Source: Cognaticolwellia sediminilitoris (GTDB lineage: Bacteria; Pseudomonadota; Gammaproteobacteria; Enterobacterales; Alteromonadaceae). Taken from it: a stretch of DNA of 64,000 nt. The stretch is from the NCBI GenBank assembly GCA_002104535.1, contig NBOG01000007.1:1-64000 (forward strand), given 5' to 3'. Position 1 is the first letter of the stretch. The number at the start of each line of letters is the position of its first letter. The position numbers were made by a program, and so were the translations under genes. This document shows positions 18,190 through 26,842 of this stretch, piece after piece. Under the pieces are notes generated by a model. It searched no databases and was not told where the DNA came from. It was given only the letters and a program-made list of their open reading frames with translations.

Positions 18190-20574
18190 TTATACATTGA
18201 CCACTTTTATAAAGTTTTCTGGACTAACACGGTTAGCGGCACCGGTCGGACAGGCTCTAACACATGCAGCGCCACCATCGATATCTTTACACATGTCACA
18301 TTTAACGGCTTTTTTGATGTTATCGCCCTCTTTAACCTTATTTTCACCGGGCTCTTCACCAGCATTAAAAAACATCCAATTCCAAAAGTTAGTGTTTTTT
18401 TCTTTTGGATATTCCATTTGAATAACACCGTATGGGCAGTTTCGTTCACAGTTACCACAACCGATACAACTATCATCAATAAATACTTCACCGCCAAGGC
18501 CACCTCGATGGATGGCATCAGGCGGGCAGTCTTTCATACAGCTAGGGTCTTCACAATGTCGGCAAGATGTTGGAACATGTACATGCGCAAACGTCGGCCC
18601 TGCTTTTCGGTTTAACCGAGAAGTACCACCATGTGTAGCTGCACACGCTGTTTCGCAGTTATCACAACCCACACAAGTATCTTCATTGATCAGTAAAACA
18701 TCCGTTGCTTCACCTAAACCCTGTTGCATTAAGAAAGACAAAATATCGCCAGTATCACCATCAGATTCAAGTTTAGTGTTTTCTAAGTGACGTTTTTTTA
18801 CCTCAAGCTCCATGGTTTCACGTAATGTTGGCGACTTCGCCAATAATTCATTGAATGAGTCACTATCAATAGATATGGTTTCTGTTTTTACCGTTGCGGT
18901 GATTGTTGCCGATCTGACAGTATTTCCTAAAATGCCCATTTCACCGACAACATTGTTTGCCGCTACATAGGTCATCGGTATATTTTTATCGCCAACTTTT
19001 TTAGATACGGTAACAGAACCACTTCTGATAACGTGTAAACAATTCGCTTCTTCACCTTCAGAAAATAGTACTTCATTGGCACGATATTGATTAAGTCTCG
19101 CTTTACTGACGATCGGTTGAAGTTCTTCGATAGTTACTTTCGGTGCAAATTTAGCTTGAATAGTTCGAGTAATAAAAGTTTCATCTAACACCCGCTTAAC
19201 GGCATCAACTGAAGTGATCAGTTTAATCATGGTGCGACGAGGTGTTTCAATGACAATACAAGACTCGCCAGATAACACCGTTGCGGAGCGACGACGACCA
19301 GAAATCAAACTCATCTCACCAAAGAAGTTACCCTTAGTACTTTTGATAACTCGATCACCAATAACAATATTTACCTCACCTTGTAAGATGGTATAAAAAC
19401 TATTGGTGTAATCGTTTTTCTTAAATATTTCTTGGTTGGGTTCAATAACATGGACTTGGCTATCTAACATCAACTCTCGAAATGATAGTGCTGACAATGG
19501 CGTAAAGACGGGTATTTCCGTTTGCATCATCGAGAGGATTTCATCCACTCCCAAATCAAACGGCAAATGTTCCAGTTTACTTTCTAATAACGGGTGATCT
19601 GCAGGGTTTATATCATTACCAAGGATGTATTCTACAACTTCATAACCTTGGTTCATGGCTTGTTTAATTAACGGATAGCCACCCAGCGCACCGATAACAT
19701 AAATTCCCGGGACATTAGATTCATATTGGGCAGATAAAACGGGAATGGAATTTGGATCGCTATTTGGAAATTCGATGCCAAAAGACTCAACGAGAGCTCG
19801 TGGCGGAATAGCACCTAAACGGGCTATGATCCTATCAACGGGAACTTTAATTTCCCCCGAGGCAGTTTTTAAAACAAATATACCTGGTTTTTCTTGTTCT
19901 GGCGTTAGCTCAATTCGATGAGGATTGGTATTGTAACAACACTCAACCTCACCCTTATCGATAGCCGCAGTTATCAGGTTTAAGTTACCTTCTTTAGCTC
20001 GAGCAAATTCATCTCTACGGTTTACAATATATACTTTGTTATGTTCTGCCAACACCACTGCATTTTCAATTGCAGCATCACCAGCACCAACAATTACAAT
20101 AGTTTCATTTTTGTGATCATCTGGATTATCAAGGGTATATTGGACAAAGTCAGCGTCATCACCTTCAACACCTAATTTTCTTGGGTTACCCTGCACCCCG
20201 ATGCCTAAAATAATAAATTCAGCATGAACTTCACTGCCATCTGCCAAGGCAATTTTATAATCACCTTTTTCGCCATCTATATTTACTACCGCGGCATTAT
20301 ATTGAATATTAACTTTATTTTGTAAAAGTCCTTGATGCCACTCATCAAGAATGGCTTCTCTTTTACCGGCTTCGAAGGCGATAGGACTACGCAAAGGTAA
20401 AATGCTTGGCTCAGCCATAACATGTTTACCTTTTTGATATTTTTGAATAGTGTTGGCAATCTTAGGGCTAGCTTCTAACAACACATGCGATAAGTTTAGC
20501 TCAGCAGCATGAGCAGCCGCACTGATACCACCGGGGCCAGCGCCAATTACGACTATTTTATATTGTTCAGTCAA
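18190..20574 (-). CDS. FAD reductase / twin cNMP-binding / four-cluster ferredoxin fusion
   Basis: About 794 residues in three parts. Residues 1-330 are a two-dinucleotide-fold flavoprotein of the thioredoxin-reductase type (GAGPGG at 11-16, GAGDAA at 163-168, closing GIYVIGALGGYP). Residues about 355-470 and 485-595 are two cyclic-nucleotide-binding domains with phosphate-cassette-like segments GEMSLISGRRRSATV and GEMGILGNTVRSATI. Residues about 625-794 hold four 4Fe-4S sites in the DmsB/NrfC style (Cys 634/637/640/644, 671/674/679/683, 703/706/709/713, 759/762/771/775). It probably feeds electrons from NAD(P)H to cytochrome b, under nucleotide control. Start: AAAGGG lies eight bases before a TTG at 20574; the GTG at 20580 is only two bases from it. 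First gene of the electron-transfer operon. Confidence 0.85.
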   Translation of the reverse strand: MTEQYKIVVIGAGPGGISAAAHAAELNLSHVLLEASPKIANTIQKYQKGKHVMAEPSILPLRSPIAFEAGKREAILDEWHQGLLQNKVNIQYNAAVVNIDGEKGDYKIALADGSEVHAEFIILGIGVQGNPRKLGVEGDDADFVQYTLDNPDDHKNETIVIVGAGDAAIENAVVLAEHNKVYIVNRRDEFARAKEGNLNLITAAIDKGEVECCYNTNPHRIELTPEQEKPGIFVLKTASGEIKVPVDRIIARLGAIPPRALVESFGIEFPNSDPNSIPVLSAQYESNVPGIYVIGALGGYPLIKQAMNQGYEVVEYILGNDINPADHPLLESKLEHLPFDLGVDEILSMMQTEIPVFTPLSALSFRELMLDSQVHVIEPNQEIFKKNDYTNSFYTILQGEVNIVIGDRVIKSTKGNFFGEMSLISGRRRSATVLSGESCIVIETPRRTMIKLITSVDAVKRVLDETFITRTIQAKFAPKVTIEELQPIVSKARLNQYRANEVLFSEGEEANCLHVIRSGSVTVSKKVGDKNIPMTYVAANNVVGEMGILGNTVRSATITATVKTETISIDSDSFNELLAKSPTLRETMELEVKKRHLENTKLESDGDTGDILSFLMQQGLGEATDVLLINEDTCVGCDNCETACAATHGGTSRLNRKAGPTFAHVHVPTSCRHCEDPSCMKDCPPDAIHRGGLGGEVFIDDSCIGCGNCERNCPYGVIQMEYPKEKNTNFWNWMFFNAGEEPGENKVKEGDNIKKAVKCDMCKDIDGGAACVRACPTGAANRVSPENFIKVVNV

Positions 20575-20783
20575 TACCACTTCCCTTTGAATAACTAATG
20601 TAATTCAGAACTTTATTCTTATTGTTTTCTGAAGATTACAAAATATTTACAAACTTTAACAATTTTAATAATTTTATGCCATAAATTAAGTGTTGATATC
20701 GCTATATTTTATTTGAATTATTCATTACCAATTATTAATTTTGAAATATGATTAGTTTTCAGTTTTTCATAAAATAAATAAAA
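20575..20783 (-). promoter_or_regulatory. Leader of the electron-transfer operon
   Basis: About 210 AT-rich bases between the TonB-receptor terminator and the first operon gene. The promoter must lie here, because the terminator isolates the operon from the receptor gene. I see the ribosome site AAAGGG at the gene end but no convincing -35/-10 pair and no clear FNR or CRP box. Confidence 0.4.
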
Positions 20784-20813
20784 AAAGACTAGAAACAGAG
20801 GTTTCTAGTCTTT
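20784..20813 (-). terminator. Terminator after the TonB-dependent receptor
   Basis: Perfect 13-bp stem (AAAGACTAGAAAC / GTTTCTAGTCTTT) with a four-base loop; the A-rich stretch at 20771-20786 becomes the U tract on the minus strand. It lies 73 bases beyond the receptor stop. Confidence 0.85.
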
Positions 20814-20885
20814 CAATAACATTATTTAACTCGTTTAGAGGCTTTATGCCAATACTAGTGATGTTAAATATTTAGTGCTGTGATA

Positions 20886-23072
20886 CTAAAATTCAGTAAA
20901 ATATCTTACACCGAATTCACTTGCGTCATTACTTTTGATCACCAACAAGTAATCTCCAGTATTTAAACGTGCGTCGTCATAACGTTCATCTGTTACATTG
21001 CGTCCATAAAGTGAGACGGTCCAGTCAGCATTTAATGGTGAATATGAAACATCAAAATTAATCAGTGAACGTGAATCTACCTGAGTCATACGTCCTTTAT
21101 CTGAGCTTGGTTCGCCGTACATTTTGGCACGATAAGAGTAATCAATACGTGCTTTAACAGCCGCGCCGTCCGCCATTTCAAATTCATATGTTGGACTAAT
21201 TGACGCTGTAACTTTAGGTGTTAACGGTGCTACTGGTTTAACACCATCTTGCTCATCAACGTCAACATCAATGTAACCTAAGCTAGTATGAATTGAGAAG
21301 TTATCAGTTAGAAGCGCTGTACTCTCCCATTCAATACCTCGTGATGTTTGAGATACTACTAAATTACGTGTATCAAAACCGCCTGCAGAGGTTGTACTTA
21401 CTTGGTATGGTAAGTCATCATAATTAGTATTAAAAATAGCAATGCTCATATTGAAGTTGCTCGTTACTTCACCTTTCATACCAACTTCGTAGTTAACAGC
21501 GGTAATGTTATCTGATGCAACGAAACATTCTGGATTACCGAATAAGCAATAAGGTCGGGCTGGAAATTGTCCACCTTGATAGCCACTTTGAATGCTTGCA
21601 TAAACATTTAAATCATTCTCTAAAGTATAATTAGCTGACAAATCATAACTTACTTGGCTCCAATCATCTTTAGCGAAAAAGTCACCAATACCTACGTTTG
21701 CCACGGCTTCTTTTGCATCTTGGGTATAACGTAAACCACCAGAAATACGTAAGTCATCCATTGCGTACATAGCTACATTCACAAACACCGCTTTACTGGT
21801 TGTCTTTTGATCTAATTGAAGTAAATTGCCGCCGCCATTAAAACTTGAGTCTTCACCTTGGCGGTTCTTACCTGTTTCTTCGAACCAATAAAGTCCAGAA
21901 ACAAAGTCTAATTCACCTAAGTAACCATTTAACTGCAATTCCACTGACGTTTGATCAGCTTCCCCACGTTCAGGGTAATGATCTAGACCATATATAGTAC
22001 TGTCATCATCTAAACCAGCTTTATACTCAGATGAGCGTTTACTAATAATAAACTTTGTACCTAACGTATCTGAAATATCATAATCGGCGGTAAATGAAAC
22101 ACCGCTAGCACTATTTAATACTTCTGTTACCGCTAAAGTTCCGGTGTTATTGTCGTAAGGGTCTGCAGAAACATCAGAGTTACGTAAAGGTCCAGAAGGA
22201 GTTGGTGAGCCAAAACGCTGACCGGTATAATAAGCACCATTTGGCACTTCATCAATTAACGTAGTATACGGACGTAAACCACCTTCACCATCATTAGCAT
22301 CAGCAGTAAAAACAACTCTGAATTGTTCATTAACATTGTATTTTAGTGAAAAACGTCCATGCATTTCACGGCTTTCGCCAACGTCATATTTTGCTTCTGG
22401 TAAATTAATGAACTCACCTAAACCGTCACGACGGTTGTAACCCGCATTAAAGTTAATGGCTACATCATCATTAATCGCACGGTTAAGAAAAACATCCCCT
22501 TTTAAACGACCACGTGTACCAACTTCAGCCGCGATTTTAGTTACCGATTTTTGATCTGGCTGTTTAGTGATGATGTTAATAGCACCACCAATAGAATTTC
22601 GACCATAAAGCGTGCCCTGTGGACCGCGCAATACTTCAATTCTATCGATGTTGTTTAAATTCCAGTTTTGGCCCACTTGGCGACCAAGATACACACCATC
22701 AACATAGACACTAACACCAGGATCAGTGGTAATTAAATGATCTTGTAGCCCGATACCACGTATAAATGGATTGGCTGATGATGTGTGACCTGCAGAAAAC
22801 CCTGTAATATTAAGGTTTGGTACAAATTTACCTACATCTGTAATGCTCGTAATTCCTTGCTCAGCCAAGGCATCACCACTAAATGCGCTAATCGCAATTG
22901 GCACTTCGTATATCACTTGTGAACGTTTAGTAGCCGTTACAGTGATAGCTTCCATTTTTGAATCTTTTGCTTTTTCTTCAGCTGTTTCTTCAGCTAAAAC
23001 GTTCGAGACTATTAGACCCGGTGCAAGTAATGCTAATGCAACAGCGGTAGTGAGTTTATTAAATTTATTCAT
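20886..23072 (-). CDS. TonB-dependent outer-membrane receptor
   Basis: 728 residues: signal peptide ending at VLA, a possible short TonB box around MEAITVTATKR, a plug domain (PIAISAFSGDAL, IDRIEVLRGPQGTLYGRN, GGAINIIT) and a 22-strand-type barrel ending FGVRYFTEF with terminal Phe. The plug motif set is that of the large Alteromonadales receptor group that takes up siderophores, carbohydrates, vitamins or plant-type compounds; the ligand cannot be told from sequence. The ATG at 23072 has GGGA seven bases upstream; the earlier in-frame start at 23105 would add an unlikely leader. Monocistronic: long leader upstream and strong terminator downstream, so it is probably not part of the cytochrome operon. 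Confidence 0.92.
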   Translation of the reverse strand: MNKFNKLTTAVALALLAPGLIVSNVLAEETAEEKAKDSKMEAITVTATKRSQVIYEVPIAISAFSGDALAEQGITSITDVGKFVPNLNITGFSAGHTSSANPFIRGIGLQDHLITTDPGVSVYVDGVYLGRQVGQNWNLNNIDRIEVLRGPQGTLYGRNSIGGAINIITKQPDQKSVTKIAAEVGTRGRLKGDVFLNRAINDDVAINFNAGYNRRDGLGEFINLPEAKYDVGESREMHGRFSLKYNVNEQFRVVFTADANDGEGGLRPYTTLIDEVPNGAYYTGQRFGSPTPSGPLRNSDVSADPYDNNTGTLAVTEVLNSASGVSFTADYDISDTLGTKFIISKRSSEYKAGLDDDSTIYGLDHYPERGEADQTSVELQLNGYLGELDFVSGLYWFEETGKNRQGEDSSFNGGGNLLQLDQKTTSKAVFVNVAMYAMDDLRISGGLRYTQDAKEAVANVGIGDFFAKDDWSQVSYDLSANYTLENDLNVYASIQSGYQGGQFPARPYCLFGNPECFVASDNITAVNYEVGMKGEVTSNFNMSIAIFNTNYDDLPYQVSTTSAGGFDTRNLVVSQTSRGIEWESTALLTDNFSIHTSLGYIDVDVDEQDGVKPVAPLTPKVTASISPTYEFEMADGAAVKARIDYSYRAKMYGEPSSDKGRMTQVDSRSLINFDVSYSPLNADWTVSLYGRNVTDERYDDARLNTGDYLLVIKSNDASEFGVRYFTEF

Positions 23073-23443
23073 ATCTGTTCCCAACAATGGTGATTTTTTG
23101 GTCATATTTTACTTCAGTAACGAATATCTTTCGAATAACTGCTGATAATAAGTTGCTTAACAGCAAACACAGTGAGTGTGCATAAAAGCATCAATTCAAA
23201 GCGATATTATCGAAAAACAGCTTAGAAAATTATCGTTACTTGATTGGGATGAAATTCTAGCACTGCTGATTAAGTTCTCATAGAAAAAACGTTAAAAGCT
23301 TATTATCTAAGGATAATATTAACAATTTATTGATGTTTATTTAAAAGAAATTTTATAGAAACCTTTGGGGAAAGTTTTAAAAGCTATAAGTCACTTTTTA
23401 TAACAATGAGCATAAGTGTCTGACAATTATTCTGTTTATTTTG
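23073..23443 (-). promoter_or_regulatory. Leader of the TonB receptor gene
   Basis: About 370 AT-rich bases between the DUF3718 gene terminator and the receptor start. No ORF, RNA fold or clear palindrome (such as a Fur box) was recognised; presumably it holds the receptor promoter. Confidence 0.3.
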
Positions 23444-23452
23444 ACAATAAAA

Positions 23453-23473
23453 AAGCGAGCATCTTGCTCGCTT
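23453..23473 (-). terminator. Terminator of the DUF3718 gene
   Basis: Nine-bp stem AAGCGAGCA / TGCTCGCTT with three-base loop, followed on the minus strand by a U tract (A run at 23446-23454). Confidence 0.85.
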
Positions 23474-23492
23474 AACTACGTTAATTTAAAAG

Positions 23493-23837
23493 TTAGCCAT
23501 TAATACGTTTTTGTGCCGCGGCACTTAATTCAGGTGAAGTTATGGTTGTTAAAAGATCTTCAACTCTAGATTTAGGTAATTTTGCAAGCATTAATGAACC
23601 GGTTTTCAATGCGTTATTTGTGCCAGCGAATGCAACTAAGTTTTGACCGTTACATTTTACATCATCAAATATGTTACGTATTTTTAACTTATTAGTTTTA
23701 AGGAAAGAGCGCAAACGTGACTTATCGTCAGCTGATACATACTCACATAATGACTTTGCAATGTTCTGTGCTTGAGATTTTTCTGAATAGGTTGATGCAA
23801 GAATTGCAACGGTGATCATTAGAAATATGTTTTTCAT
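23493..23837 (-). CDS. Small exported DUF3718-family protein
   Basis: 114 residues with a signal peptide (MKNIFLMITVAILASTYS, cut near SQA). The mature part, with SLCEYVSADDKSRLRSFLK, LKIRNIFDDVKCNGQNL and two Cys that could form a disulfide, matches the small DUF3718 family of Alteromonadales and vibrios, of unknown function. The ATG at 23837 has AAGG six bases upstream; the longer frame from 23855 lacks one. It is controlled by a c-di-GMP riboswitch in its leader, so it probably acts in a lifestyle switch such as attachment; that is inference from the regulator only. Monocistronic, with its own terminator. Confidence 0.8.
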   Translation of the reverse strand: MKNIFLMITVAILASTYSEKSQAQNIAKSLCEYVSADDKSRLRSFLKTNKLKIRNIFDDVKCNGQNLVAFAGTNNALKTGSLMLAKLPKSRVEDLLTTITSPELSAAAQKRING

Positions 23838-23884
23838 GGTGTGCCTTAATATCAAAAAATAAATAGTTGAAACGATCGATACTA

Positions 23885-23972
23885 AGTCGCCTAGGAAACC
23901 CCGCTGTCATAGGAAAACCCTTAGACCGGTGGTTTTGCGTAATACTTTTTCAAGTATCTTGCCGTTTCTGCT
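23885..23972 (-). ncRNA. Cyclic-di-GMP-I (GEMM) riboswitch
   Basis: On the minus strand the leader reads GGCAAGATACTT-GAAA-AAGTAT, a stem closed by a GNRA tetraloop, then TACGCAAAACCACCGGTC, then TATGACAGCGGGGTTTCC. These are the conserved parts of GEMM-I: the GAAA loop, ACGCAAA(G/A)CC, the CCGG(C/T)CTAA joint and the AGCGGGGTT tetraloop receptor. It begins about ten bases after a TATAAT box at 23981-23986 and ends about 50 bases before the DUF3718 start codon. No strong intrinsic terminator follows, so the output may be translational. I could not run a covariance model. Confidence 0.88.
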
Positions 23973-23980
23973 GGAGGCGC

Positions 23981-24008
23981 ATTATACACAGACAAATTCA
24001 TTAAACAA
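23981..24008 (-). promoter_or_regulatory. Promoter of the riboswitch-DUF3718 transcript
   Basis: Minus-strand TATAAT (23986-23981), 16 bases from a weak TTGTTT (24008-24003). The start site would fall near 23974, directly at the 5' edge of the riboswitch. Confidence 0.55.
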
Positions 24009-24144
24009 TGTTTAGGTAAAACACGGATAAACAAAACCTTATTATTACCCTACATTGTCAACTTAATTTATTGGTTGGGCTGAGGACATTCCCTAATAAC
24101 TCAGTTATAATCCATTTTTGCATTCAGTTAGATAAAAGGTCGCT

Positions 24145-24546
24145 ATGACTAACGCCATTCCGCTTGTAGATATTTCAATACAACCCATCGAGCTTTGTAA
24201 ATTATTAAAAATAGCCAACATGGTAGGCGGTGGTGGAGAAGCTAAAATTGTCATCAGTGAAGGTTATGTTTTATTGAATGATGAAGTTGAATACCAAAAA
24301 CGTAAAAAAGTCTATCATGATGATATTATTCAATTTAACGGTGAGATAATCCAAGTTAACTATGTCAAGGCTAATCACATTGAGCTTAAAAAAGCAGTGA
24401 AGTCATCTGGTCATGTTGTAGAGAATAAGCAAAATAAAATCAATCCAAGTAAACAAAAAAAATCGAAAACTCAAGCTGAAAATCAGCAGCAATCAAGTAA
24501 AACGGCAGAACTTCCTCGTGCAAAGCGTAAGCCTATTTCCTTCTAA
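24145..24546 (+). CDS. S4-domain RNA-binding protein (YbcJ-like)
   Basis: 133 residues. The first 75 form a small S4 RNA-binding domain of the YbcJ/YaaA type (ELCKLLKIANMVGGGGEAK, ISEGYVLLNDEVEYQKRKK, DDIIQFNGEIIQV), thought to bind structured RNA such as rRNA. The remainder is a Lys/Gln-rich low-complexity tail (about 60 residues), longer than in E. coli YbcJ, which would add nonspecific RNA affinity. AAGG precedes the ATG; a TTATAAT box lies at about 24105. Divergent from the riboswitch transcript. Confidence 0.85.
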   Translation: MTNAIPLVDISIQPIELCKLLKIANMVGGGGEAKIVISEGYVLLNDEVEYQKRKKVYHDDIIQFNGEIIQVNYVKANHIELKKAVKSSGHVVENKQNKINPSKQKKSKTQAENQQQSSKTAELPRAKRKPISF

Positions 24547-24671
24547 ATACAGCTATTAGGGGTTGAGGAAGTAATGTTAGCTCACTTAACAAGTGGCTTT
24601 AAAATGAAATAAGACTAAATTATTTATTTTATTTACGCACGAAATATACATGAATATACTGAATATTAATT

Positions 24672-24968
24672 CTATTTTTTACCCATTAAAACATCACGTT
24701 GCCACTTACTAGGCTTTTTATCTGAACGATGGGAACAGCCAGGCCAACAGCATGGTCTTTTTTTACCTGCTTGAATCGATTCAGTAGCTCGTACTATCCT
24801 TTTTAATCGAGTCTTCGTTTGCTTGGCATCCTCTATCCAGCAAATAAATTCATTACGAGCAATTGCCGAAATGGATTCCCAAATACTCATAAGATTTTTT
24901 TCTACTATTGCCTCAGCCAAGTCAGCGGGTACTTCATGTACTAATCCTCCAGAAATTTGTCCTGACAT
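24672..24968 (-). CDS. YdeI/OmpD-associated family protein
   Basis: 98 residues. The core (ARNEFICWIEDAKQTKTRLKR, then KKRPCCWPGC) is the typical C-terminal signature of the YdeI/OmdA family, small proteins often annotated as bacteriocin-protection or stress proteins; molecular function is unsettled. The N-terminal part (DLAEAIVEKNLMSIWESIS) also fits. Two adjacent Cys plus a third (CCWPGC) could bind metal. Single gene; the downstream 120 bases show no strong terminator. Confidence 0.75.
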   Translation of the reverse strand: MSGQISGGLVHEVPADLAEAIVEKNLMSIWESISAIARNEFICWIEDAKQTKTRLKRIVRATESIQAGKKRPCCWPGCSHRSDKKPSKWQRDVLMGKK

Positions 24969-25101
24969 ATCTAATACCTAATTTACACAATGATTTACTA
25001 CCGTTGCTTTAATAAGATCATGGTGGTTTTATTGAGCACCCTACCCTATTTAACTGTCCTACAATGATCCTTTGACAGAAATAATTCCATAATATAATCC
25101 G

Positions 25102-25854
25102 TTACAAACCACCAGCTAAGTCTAAAAAATTCCCTGTCGAAAATGACGACTTTTCAGAAGCTAACCAATAAATAGCCTCGGCAACTTCAATTGGCTGTCC
25201 TCCTCTTTGTAGAGGTATTTTGCTTTTAAGTCTTGCTATCCTGTCAGGCTCACCACCATCTGCATGCATATCAGTATGAATTAATCCAGGGCGTACGCAA
25301 TTAACCCTGATGCCTTCTGCTGCAACCTCTAAAGATAAACCTTTGGTTAATGTATCAATTGCTCCTTTTGAGGCAGCATAATCAATATATTCATTTGGTG
25401 AACCTGTACGGGATGCGCCAGAAGATACATTTACAATTGCGCCTCCAATCCCACCGTGCCTAGTAGACATGCGCTTTACAGCTTGTCGGCAACAGAGAAA
25501 GTAGCTAGTGACATTATTGACTAGTATTAAGTTAATTCTATCAGCCGTCATGTCCTCTAAGCGCGATTGTGTTTTTAAAATACCTGCATTGTTCACTAAT
25601 ACAGAAAGCGTGCCTAACTCTTTATCAACCGTTGAAAACATTCGGATTACATCATCTTCACAAGAAACATCAGCTTGTACAGTAATACAATGACCACCTT
25701 CAGAGATTATAGTATCGGCCACTTGATTTGCGGATTGAAAATTGGATTTATAGTTGATACATACAGCATAGCCTTTACTTGCAAATAGTCGTGCTGTTGC
25801 TGCTCCTATTCCACGTCCAGCTCCGGTGATTAACGCCACTTTTTGAGAGTTCAT
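25102..25854 (-). CDS. Short-chain dehydrogenase/reductase
   Basis: 250 residues, standard for classical SDR enzymes. Visible motifs: cofactor loop TGAGRGIG near residue 12, NNAG near 88, catalytic Ser in VNVSSGASR and YAASKG (Tyr/Lys pair), and the PG..HTDM segment after it. The second-strand residue pattern (YKSN after CINY) favours NADP(H). Substrate unknown; many relatives reduce carbonyl groups of sugars or 3-oxoacyl thioesters. No partner gene adjacent on the same strand. Confidence 0.88.
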   Translation of the reverse strand: MNSQKVALITGAGRGIGAATARLFASKGYAVCINYKSNFQSANQVADTIISEGGHCITVQADVSCEDDVIRMFSTVDKELGTLSVLVNNAGILKTQSRLEDMTADRINLILVNNVTSYFLCCRQAVKRMSTRHGGIGGAIVNVSSGASRTGSPNEYIDYAASKGAIDTLTKGLSLEVAAEGIRVNCVRPGLIHTDMHADGGEPDRIARLKSKIPLQRGGQPIEVAEAIYWLASEKSSFSTGNFLDLAGGL

Positions 25855-26052
25855 AAATAGCCTAGTAAAATTCGAGATATTGAACTAACTATGCCATTGG
25901 TAATAATACGGAGCAACTTTGAAATTTATGAATGCTTACTCAATTCAGTTGGTAGGCATTCAAAGATAAGGGTGAACTTATAAATGCAAAATGAAAGATT
26001 GACAACTTTCTTAGTTGCATTCGATTTAGCGTTAGAATTTTTAATAAAATAA

Positions 26053-26081
26053 CCGTTAATGTTACTTACAAACATTAACGG
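26053..26081 (-). terminator. Terminator-like hairpin after the YgjV-like gene
   Basis: Eleven-bp perfect stem CCGTTAATGTT / AACATTAACGG with a seven-base loop, followed on the minus strand by TTATTTTATT. Lies 22 bases past the stop of the gene ending at 26104. Confidence 0.7.
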
Positions 26082-26103
26082 CTATCTATCTGAACAAATT
26101 TAA

Positions 26104-26739
26104 TTACGAGGTAAGTTGCATTTCATATTGTTCTTCAATCTTGATAAAACCTACACGTGTTAAATAGGCACTTTGATCCTTGTTGCTATTTTTCACGATT
26201 AAATGATTAATACCATTTTGATTCAGTTGATTATTTTGACCACTAAACATGAACTTAGCTGCTTTATAGTCACGATACTCTGGTATGACATAATCTAAAA
26301 CCACTTCGACTTTTCCAGATTTTTCTAATTCTCGATACGCGAAAATTCCGACTGGTTTCATGTTTCGAAATAACAGAGACACAATTGCACCATCAAGAAC
26401 TTGCCATTGAAAGTCAGCTTGTAAACTTTTTATGTCACTCCCGTATCGTTGTTTTAATAAGGTAAATAATGGCGTATCAACTGCAGTAAGTCGTATTAAA
26501 TCAAACTCATCTTTTTCATGATAAATACGTACTAAATAATATGCATTCACTACGGCAACCCAGCCATTAAGTACAAACACTGGATATGCTTCGATAAAAT
26601 AACCATAAGCACTAAATGCAGAAGCACCGAGTAAATTCAGCCAACGAAGATGTTTGATATTTGACATCATGACCGACAAGGCAATTAATACACTAGCTAC
26701 ATAGCCAAAAACTTCTAACAACGGCATAACATCACTCAT
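26104..26739 (-). CDS. YgjV-like membrane protein with GNAT-like C-terminal domain
   Basis: 211 residues. The first 80 or so contain three hydrophobic helices (FGYVASVLIALSVMMSNIKH, LNLLGASAFSAYGYFI, VFVLNGWVAVVNAYYLVRIY) like the YgjV inner-membrane family. Residues about 90-211 look like a degenerate acetyltransferase fold (VVLDYVIPEYRDYKAAKFMF, then LTRVGFIKIEEQYEMQL). This fusion recurs in Alteromonadales, but its activity is unknown. Single gene with a hairpin terminator downstream; promoter not identified. Confidence 0.65.
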   Translation of the reverse strand: MSDVMPLLEVFGYVASVLIALSVMMSNIKHLRWLNLLGASAFSAYGYFIEAYPVFVLNGWVAVVNAYYLVRIYHEKDEFDLIRLTAVDTPLFTLLKQRYGSDIKSLQADFQWQVLDGAIVSLLFRNMKPVGIFAYRELEKSGKVEVVLDYVIPEYRDYKAAKFMFSGQNNQLNQNGINHLIVKNSNKDQSAYLTRVGFIKIEEQYEMQLTS

Positions 26740-26783
26740 TTCTTTTATTGTAGATTTACTTCAATTAAATTATAAATTTATGT

Positions 26784-26832
26784 AGGAAGACAATAATTAC
26801 CGAATATAAATTACGCTATGTATTGTCTTCCT
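26784..26832 (-). terminator. Terminator-like hairpin after tal
   Basis: Twelve-bp perfect inverted repeat AGGAAGACAATA / TATTGTCTTCCT with a 25-base loop, ten bases beyond the transaldolase stop. The downstream minus strand is AT-rich but without a pure U run. Confidence 0.6.
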
Positions 26833-26842
26833 TGGTGATTTT

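Noticed and set aside
20886-23072. TonB receptor as part of the cytochrome operon
   Set aside because: A perfect 13-bp terminator and 300 bases separate it from the reductase gene.
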